From the NCBI RefSeq assembly GCF_000412695.1, contig NC_021499.1, positions 1 through 64,000 of the forward strand: a stretch of 64,000 nucleotides of DNA, written 5' to 3'. Shown here piece by piece: positions 59,998-64,000 of this stretch; the first letter of the stretch is position 1; each line of letters opens with the position of its first letter. The position numbers were made by a program, and so were the translations under genes. The notes under the pieces were generated by a model. That model was not told the DNA's origin. It made no database searches and worked only from the letters and a program-made list of their open reading frames with translations. Origin of the DNA: Pseudomonas resinovorans NBRC 106553. GTDB taxonomy: Bacteria > Pseudomonadota > Gammaproteobacteria > Pseudomonadales > Pseudomonadaceae.

Positions 59998-60819
59998 TCA
60001 GCGGCGCGGGCTGAGCACCAGGCGTGGCACCTCGTCAGGCTTGAGGGCCTGGCTGTAGTGGGTCTTGAAGCCGGGGTCGAGCTTCTTCGCCCGCGCCGAG
60101 AGCAGGGCGGCGACCCAGGGGTAGTCCTTGGCTTCGCGCACCTGGATCTGCACGGCGCAGTCATGGGCGACCATGTCGGCGGCCACGCCGTCCAGCAGGC
60201 GACGCAGGTTCTCGTTGTCGTCGCGGTCGAGCATCGGCATTTCCACCAGCGGCGTCAGCGCGCGCGGTGGTTTCGGCGCATGGGCCACCTGGGCCTGGGC
60301 CTGGGCGGCGCTGGCCTGGCGCGCGGCCGCTTCGCGCAGCTGGCGTGCCTGCTCCAGCTGCTGGGCGTTCTGCTTGGCGGCGGCCGCTGCTGCTTCGGCG
60401 GCGCGGCGGCTGGCTTCGGCACGGGCCTCGGCGGCTTCGCGGGCCTTGTCGATGGCACCGTCCAGGCCGGCGCTCAGCGCAGGGGCCTGGGGCATCAGGC
60501 TGCGGGCATGGCTGAGCGCCTTGGTGGCGGAGTCCAGGTCACCCTGCTCCAGGGCGGCCTGGCCACGCTGCATCCAGGCATCGGCCAGCTGGCGCTGGTA
60601 TTGCTCCAGGCGGGTATCCCCGGTGGCGCTGGGTTCCAGGGCCTTGATGCGGCTCTCGGCTTCGGCGAGCTTGCCGTCGGCCAGCTCCAGATCAAGTTGT
60701 CGGAAGCTGCTGACCAGTTCGTCCGTTGGCACTTCAGTCGCGTGCTGGGCTGTCTGGCAAGCGGCCAGCAGCAGGGAAAAAGCGACAACAGGCAGGCAAC
60801 GAGTAGCGAAAAGCTTCAT
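59998..60819 (-). CDS. Coiled-coil lipoprotein, function unknown (PA5502-like)
   Basis: The ATG at 60819 gives 273 residues with lipoprotein signal MKLFATRCLPVVAFSLLLAAC (lipobox LLAAC). After a TPR-like helical part (about 30-110) there is a long Ala/Glu/Gln-rich coiled coil (about 115-185: AREAAEARAEASRRAAEAAAAAAKQNAQQLEQARQLREAAARQ). A compact C-terminal domain follows (DNENLRRLLDGVAADMVAHDCAVQIQVREAKDYPW). A hypothetical lipoprotein occupies the same place between metN and znuB in P. aeruginosa. Function is unknown. Confidence 0.84.
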   Translation of the reverse strand: MKLFATRCLPVVAFSLLLAACQTAQHATEVPTDELVSSFRQLDLELADGKLAEAESRIKALEPSATGDTRLEQYQRQLADAWMQRGQAALEQGDLDSATKALSHARSLMPQAPALSAGLDGAIDKAREAAEARAEASRRAAEAAAAAAKQNAQQLEQARQLREAAARQASAAQAQAQVAHAPKPPRALTPLVEMPMLDRDDNENLRRLLDGVAADMVAHDCAVQIQVREAKDYPWVAALLSARAKKLDPGFKTHYSQALKPDEVPRLVLSPRR

Positions 60820-60990
60820 TCCAGCGGATCTCTGATTGCTCAAAAAACGCGCGATTCTACACTGCGGCGGCGTTCAGGACAAAAAGTAGGGGTAAATCGG
60901 CCGCAAGGATGGCATTTCCAGAGGCATTCGGCCGATGCTGCGGGTTGCCCACCAGGGCCGAGCAACCATGACGACCAGGCGAGGAGCGCC

Positions 60991-62613
60991 ATGCATCCGT
61001 CCCACCAGGAATTCGACTACCTCATCGTCGGCGCCGGACCGGCAGGCTGCCTGCTGGCCAACCGACTCTCGGCCAACCCCAGTGTGCGCGTGCTGTTGCT
61101 GGAGGCCGGCGGACAAGACAGCTACCCCTGGATCCACATCCCGGTCGGCTACCTCTATTGCATCGGCAACCCCCGCACCGACTGGTGCTACCGCACCGAG
61201 GCGGAGCCCGGCCTGCAGGGCCGCAGCCTGGGCTACCCGCGTGGCCGGGTGCTGGGCGGCAGCTCGTCGATCAACGGGATGATCTACATGCGCGGCCAGG
61301 CCGCCGACTACGAGCGCTGGACCGAGCTGGGCAACCCGGGCTGGAGCTGGAGCGAGGTCCTGCCGCTGTTCCTGCGTAGCGAAAGCCACTTCGCCGGCGC
61401 CAGCGAGTTCCACAACGACGCCGGTGAATGGCGGGTGGAACGCCAGCGCCTGTCGTGGGAAATCCTCGACGCCTTCCGGGCGGCCGCCGGCGAGTGCGGC
61501 ATCGCCCCGGTGGAAGACTTCAATACCGGCGACAACCAGGGCTGCGGCTACTTCCAGGTGAACCAGCGCGGCGGCGTGCGCTGGAACGCGTCCAAGGCCT
61601 TCCTGCGGCCGGCACGGCAGCGGCCGAACCTGACCGTGCATACCGGCGTCGAGGTACAGCGGCTGTTGCTGGAGCAGGGGCGCGCGGTGGGCGTGGTGGG
61701 CCTCTGGGCTGGGATCGAGCAGGAGTTCCGCGCCCGCCGGGAAGTGATTCTCTGTGCCGGCGCCGTGGGCTCGCCCATGCTGCTGCAGCGCTCAGGCATA
61801 GGCCCGCGACCGCTGCTGGAACGCCTCGGCGTTGGCGTACGGCACGAGCTGCCGGGGGTGGGCGGCAACTTGCAGGATCACCTGCAACTGCGGCTGATCT
61901 TCAAGGTTTCCGGGGTGCAGACGTTGAACCAGCTGGCCGGCAGCCTGTGGGGCAAGCTGGGCATGGGCCTGCGCTACCTCGCCAGCCGCAGCGGACCGCT
62001 GGCCATGGCGCCGAGCCAGTTGGGCGCCTTCGTCCGCTCCGGCCCGGAGCAGACGCGGGCCAACCTGGAGTACCACGTGCAGCCGTTGTCCCTGGAGCGC
62101 TTCGGCGAGCCGCTGCACCCCTTCCCCGCTTTCACCGCCTCGGTGTGCAACCTGCGCCCGCAGAGCCGTGGACGGGTGGACATCCGCTCGTTGGACGCCA
62201 AGGCGCCGCCGCTGATCCAGCCCAACTACCTGAGCCATGTCGAGGACCTGCGGGTGGCGGCGGACGCCATCCGCCTGACCCGGCGCATCGTCGCCGCGCC
62301 GGCCCTGGCGCGCTATCGACCGGAGGAATACCTGCCGGGCGTTGCGCTGCAGAGCGAAGCGGAACTGCGCGAGGCCGCCGGACAGATCGGCACCACCATC
62401 TTCCACCCGGTGGGCACCTGCGCCATGGGCCGTGGCCCCGAGGCGGTGGTGGACGCCGAGCTGAAGGTGCACGGGGTGCCGGGACTGCGCATCGCCGACG
62501 CCTCGGTGATGCCGGAAATCGTCTCCGGCAACACTTGCTCGCCGACCCTGATGATCGCGGAGAAGGCCGCGGACCTGGTGCTGGCCGACCTCAGGCGCGG
62601 CGCGGCAAGGTAA
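60991..62613 (+). CDS. GMC family FAD-dependent alcohol/choline dehydrogenase-like oxidoreductase
   Basis: The ATG at 60991, after GAGGAG, gives 540 residues. The ADP-binding motif is IVGAGPAGC (Gly14, Gly16, Gly19), with GMC signature 1 PRGRVLGGSSSINGMIYMRG and signature 2 GAVGSPMLLQRSGIGP. Active-site His472 (FHPVGTCAMG) and Asn514 (VSGNTCSPTLMIAEKAADL) are present. It belongs with BetA-like dehydrogenases, but the alcohol substrate cannot be fixed. It is alone on this strand, and its 3' end overlaps znuB by 23 nt tail to tail. The longer upstream frame overlaps the lipoprotein and is rejected. Confidence 0.9.
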   Translation: MHPSHQEFDYLIVGAGPAGCLLANRLSANPSVRVLLLEAGGQDSYPWIHIPVGYLYCIGNPRTDWCYRTEAEPGLQGRSLGYPRGRVLGGSSSINGMIYMRGQAADYERWTELGNPGWSWSEVLPLFLRSESHFAGASEFHNDAGEWRVERQRLSWEILDAFRAAAGECGIAPVEDFNTGDNQGCGYFQVNQRGGVRWNASKAFLRPARQRPNLTVHTGVEVQRLLLEQGRAVGVVGLWAGIEQEFRARREVILCAGAVGSPMLLQRSGIGPRPLLERLGVGVRHELPGVGGNLQDHLQLRLIFKVSGVQTLNQLAGSLWGKLGMGLRYLASRSGPLAMAPSQLGAFVRSGPEQTRANLEYHVQPLSLERFGEPLHPFPAFTASVCNLRPQSRGRVDIRSLDAKAPPLIQPNYLSHVEDLRVAADAIRLTRRIVAAPALARYRPEEYLPGVALQSEAELREAAGQIGTTIFHPVGTCAMGRGPEAVVDAELKVHGVPGLRIADASVMPEIVSGNTCSPTLMIAEKAADLVLADLRRGAAR

Positions 62614-63376
62614 AGCTGAGGAGGAACAGGCTGGCGGCCGAGACCACGATGGAGGGGCCGGCCGGGGTGTCCTTGTACCAGGACAGCGCCAGCCCGGCGC
62701 AGACCGCCACCAGGCCCAGCAGGCTGGCGCCCAGGGCCATCTGCTCGGGGCTGCGCGCATGGCGCTGGGCGGCGGCGGCCGGGATGATCAGCAAGGAGGT
62801 GATCAGCAGTACGCCGACGATCTTCATCGCCACGGCGATGACGATGGCGATCAGCAACATCAGCGCCAGGCGGATGGCCGCCACCGGGAGGCCCTCCACC
62901 CGCGCCAGTTCCTCATGCACGGTGATCGCCAGCAGCGGCCGCCACATGGGGATCAGCACCAGCAGCACCAGGGCGCTGCCGCCGAGGATCCAGGCGAGGT
63001 CCGTGGGGCTCACGGCCAGCAGGTCGCCGAACAGGTAACCCATCAGGTCGATGCGCACCTCGCTCATGAAGCTCAGCGCCACCAGGCCCAGGGACAGGGT
63101 GCTGTGGGCGAGGATGCCCAGCAGGGTGTCCGAGGCCAGCGGCTGGCGTTGTTGCAGGGTCACCAGCAGCACGGCGAGCAGCACGCAGCCGACGGTCACC
63201 GCCAGGGTCGGGCTGACGTCCAGCATCAGGCCGAGGGCGACGCCCAGCAGCGCGGCGTGGGACAGGGTGTCGCCGAAATAGGCCATGCGCCGCCAGACCA
63301 CGAAGGAGCCGAGGGGGCCGGCCACCAGGGCCAGGGCGAGGCCGGCGAGCAGGGCGTTGAGCAGGAAATCAGCCAT
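62591..63376 (-). CDS. znuB: Zinc ABC transporter permease ZnuB
   Basis: ZnuB is the inner-membrane permease of the high-affinity zinc importer. The ATG at 63376 ([45 protein letters not shown]) gives 261 residues with eight or nine helices. An ATG six codons upstream is possible but has no better ribosome site. It overlaps znuC by 8 nt. In other Pseudomonas the operon is controlled by Zur from beyond the window. Confidence 0.95.
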   Translation of the reverse strand: MADFLLNALLAGLALALVAGPLGSFVVWRRMAYFGDTLSHAALLGVALGLMLDVSPTLAVTVGCVLLAVLLVTLQQRQPLASDTLLGILAHSTLSLGLVALSFMSEVRIDLMGYLFGDLLAVSPTDLAWILGGSALVLLVLIPMWRPLLAITVHEELARVEGLPVAAIRLALMLLIAIVIAVAMKIVGVLLITSLLIIPAAAAQRHARSPEQMALGASLLGLVAVCAGLALSWYKDTPAGPSIVVSAASLFLLSFTLPRRA

Positions 63377-64000
63377 GGTTGCAGTCGGGGCCATGCGTGT
63401 GGACGGGAGTGAATCGGGTGCCGCTGGGGAAGGGTGTCTTCACCACTTCGCCATGCAGGTCGTGGTCATGGTCGTGATGGTGGTGGTAGACGGCCAGGCT
63501 CTTGGCGTCCTGGCCGAACAGCTCGACGAAGGCCGGGTCGAAGCTGACCTGCTCCGGGTGGCCCGAGCAGCAGACGTGGCGGTTCAGGCAGACCACCTGG
63601 TCGGTGGTGCTCATCACCAGGTGCAGGTCGTGGGACACCATCAGAACACCGCAGCCGTGGCGGTCGCGCAGGCGGGTGATCAGGCGGTAGAGCTCGGCCT
63701 GGCCGGCGACGTCGACGCCTTGCACCGGCTCGTCCAGCACCAGCAGCTCGGGCTCGCGCAGCAGGGCGCGGGCCAGCAGCACGCGCTGCAGTTCACCGCC
63801 GGAAATGTTCTGCAGCGGGCTGTCGATCACCTGTGCCGCACCCACTTCGTCCAGGGCGGCCAGGGCGGTGGTGCGGTCCACTCCCGGCACCAGGCGCAGG
63901 AAGCGCAACACGGTGAGCGGCAGGGTGGCGTCCACCTGCAGTTTCTGCGGCATGTAGCCGATGCGCAGGCGCGACTTGCGCCAGACCTCGCCCTTGTCGG
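63369..64000 (-). CDS. znuC: Zinc ABC transporter ATP-binding protein ZnuC (5' end outside window)
   Basis: The reading frame stays open to the window edge, with family-like sequence before the internal Met (KGEVW ... [26 protein letters not shown]). The true start therefore lies beyond 64000, and the Met at 63953 is internal. The visible part has the signature [16 protein letters not shown] and Walker [13 protein letters not shown]; Walker A is outside. The C-terminus is histidine-rich ([15 protein letters not shown] ... [10 protein letters not shown]), usual for ZnuC and likely zinc-binding. Confidence 0.95.
   Translation of the reverse strand, partial: DKGEVWRKSRLRIGYMPQKLQVDATLPLTVLRFLRLVPGVDRTTALAALDEVGAAQVIDSPLQNISGGELQRVLLARALLREPELLVLDEPVQGVDVAGQAELYRLITRLRDRHGCGVLMVSHDLHLVMSTTDQVVCLNRHVCCSGHPEQVSFDPAFVELFGQDAKSLAVYHHHHDHDHDLHGEVVKTPFPSGTRFTPVHTHGPDCNHG

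Noticed and set aside
57320..63376. The metNIQ-znu block beside the cox operon as a unique rearrangement
   Set aside because: In P. aeruginosa this block is on the other side of the origin, but I recall P. putida having the order seen here, so it is a normal genus variant.
63369..63953. ZnuC starting at the Met at 63953
   Set aside because: It would lack Walker A, and conserved ZnuC sequence continues in frame to the window edge. The gene is 5'-truncated by the window.

Overview
The window is the origin-proximal end of a GC-rich Pseudomonas chromosome. It opens at the conventional first base, with an oriC-type region followed by dnaA-dnaN-recF-gyrB. Two 16-bp parS-type palindromes lie inside recF. 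Most gene blocks have the order I know from P. aeruginosa and P. putida near oriC, so the genus is secure. The species is not determinable from what I can see.

Layout. 1-6.7 kb: oriC region and the replication genes. 6.8-9.75 kb: an accessory stretch with a lipoprotein, a protein resembling the Nmad3 (nucleotide-modification-associated) family, a small conserved-looking ORF and, most notably, an untranslated A-rich locus. That locus has a sigma54 promoter, upstream palindromes of the CbrB type, many AAnAAnAA motifs and a terminator hairpin, so I call it a CrcZ/CrcY/CrcX-family Hfq-sequestering sRNA. 9.76-14.9 kb: plsC-type acyltransferase, gmhB, glyS, glyQ and tag. 15-22.9 kb: an HtrB-type acyltransferase, a PilZ protein, an SDR, then the minus-strand run def-fmt-rsmB-trkA-TPR protein, and tsaP. 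23-27.5 kb: dprA, tsaC, quinone oxidoreductase, hemF and aroE. 27.6-33.2 kb: a SulP transporter and a choline-O-sulfate module (choX-type binding protein, betC sulfatase, LysR regulator, DOPA-dioxygenase-like protein). 33.3-36.6 kb: trpBA with the divergent activator trpI, then dodecin. 36.7-46.3 kb: two DUF1161 proteins, a luciferase-like monooxygenase, two paralogous lipoproteins, a predicted aminopeptidase, a HAD phosphatase, a gamma-carbonic anhydrase-like protein, prlC, a zinc-ribbon protein, a DUF1835 protein and a radical SAM protein preceded by a perfect LexA box. 46.4-57.2 kb: a beta-carbonic anhydrase and the complete caa3/aa3-type cytochrome c oxidase operon with heme A synthesis and copper-insertion factors. 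57.3-64 kb: metNIQ, a coiled-coil lipoprotein, a GMC oxidoreductase, znuB and a 5'-truncated znuC.

Several groups act together. The first four genes start, run and repair replication. The def-fmt pair handles N-terminal formyl-methionine and glyQS charges glycine. BetC and ChoX free and capture choline under a dedicated regulator. The cox cluster holds the structural subunits plus CtaG, SURF1, two Sco-like proteins, CtaA and CtaB. ZnuBC and MetNIQ import zinc and methionine.

Intergenic space carries many palindromic repeats of at least three families plus one MITE-like element. Some of these have been absorbed into coding sequence: the C-terminus of CtaA and the stop codons of the SulP gene and of the gene at 47651. 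No tRNA, rRNA, CRISPR array, complete insertion sequence or prophage was seen.
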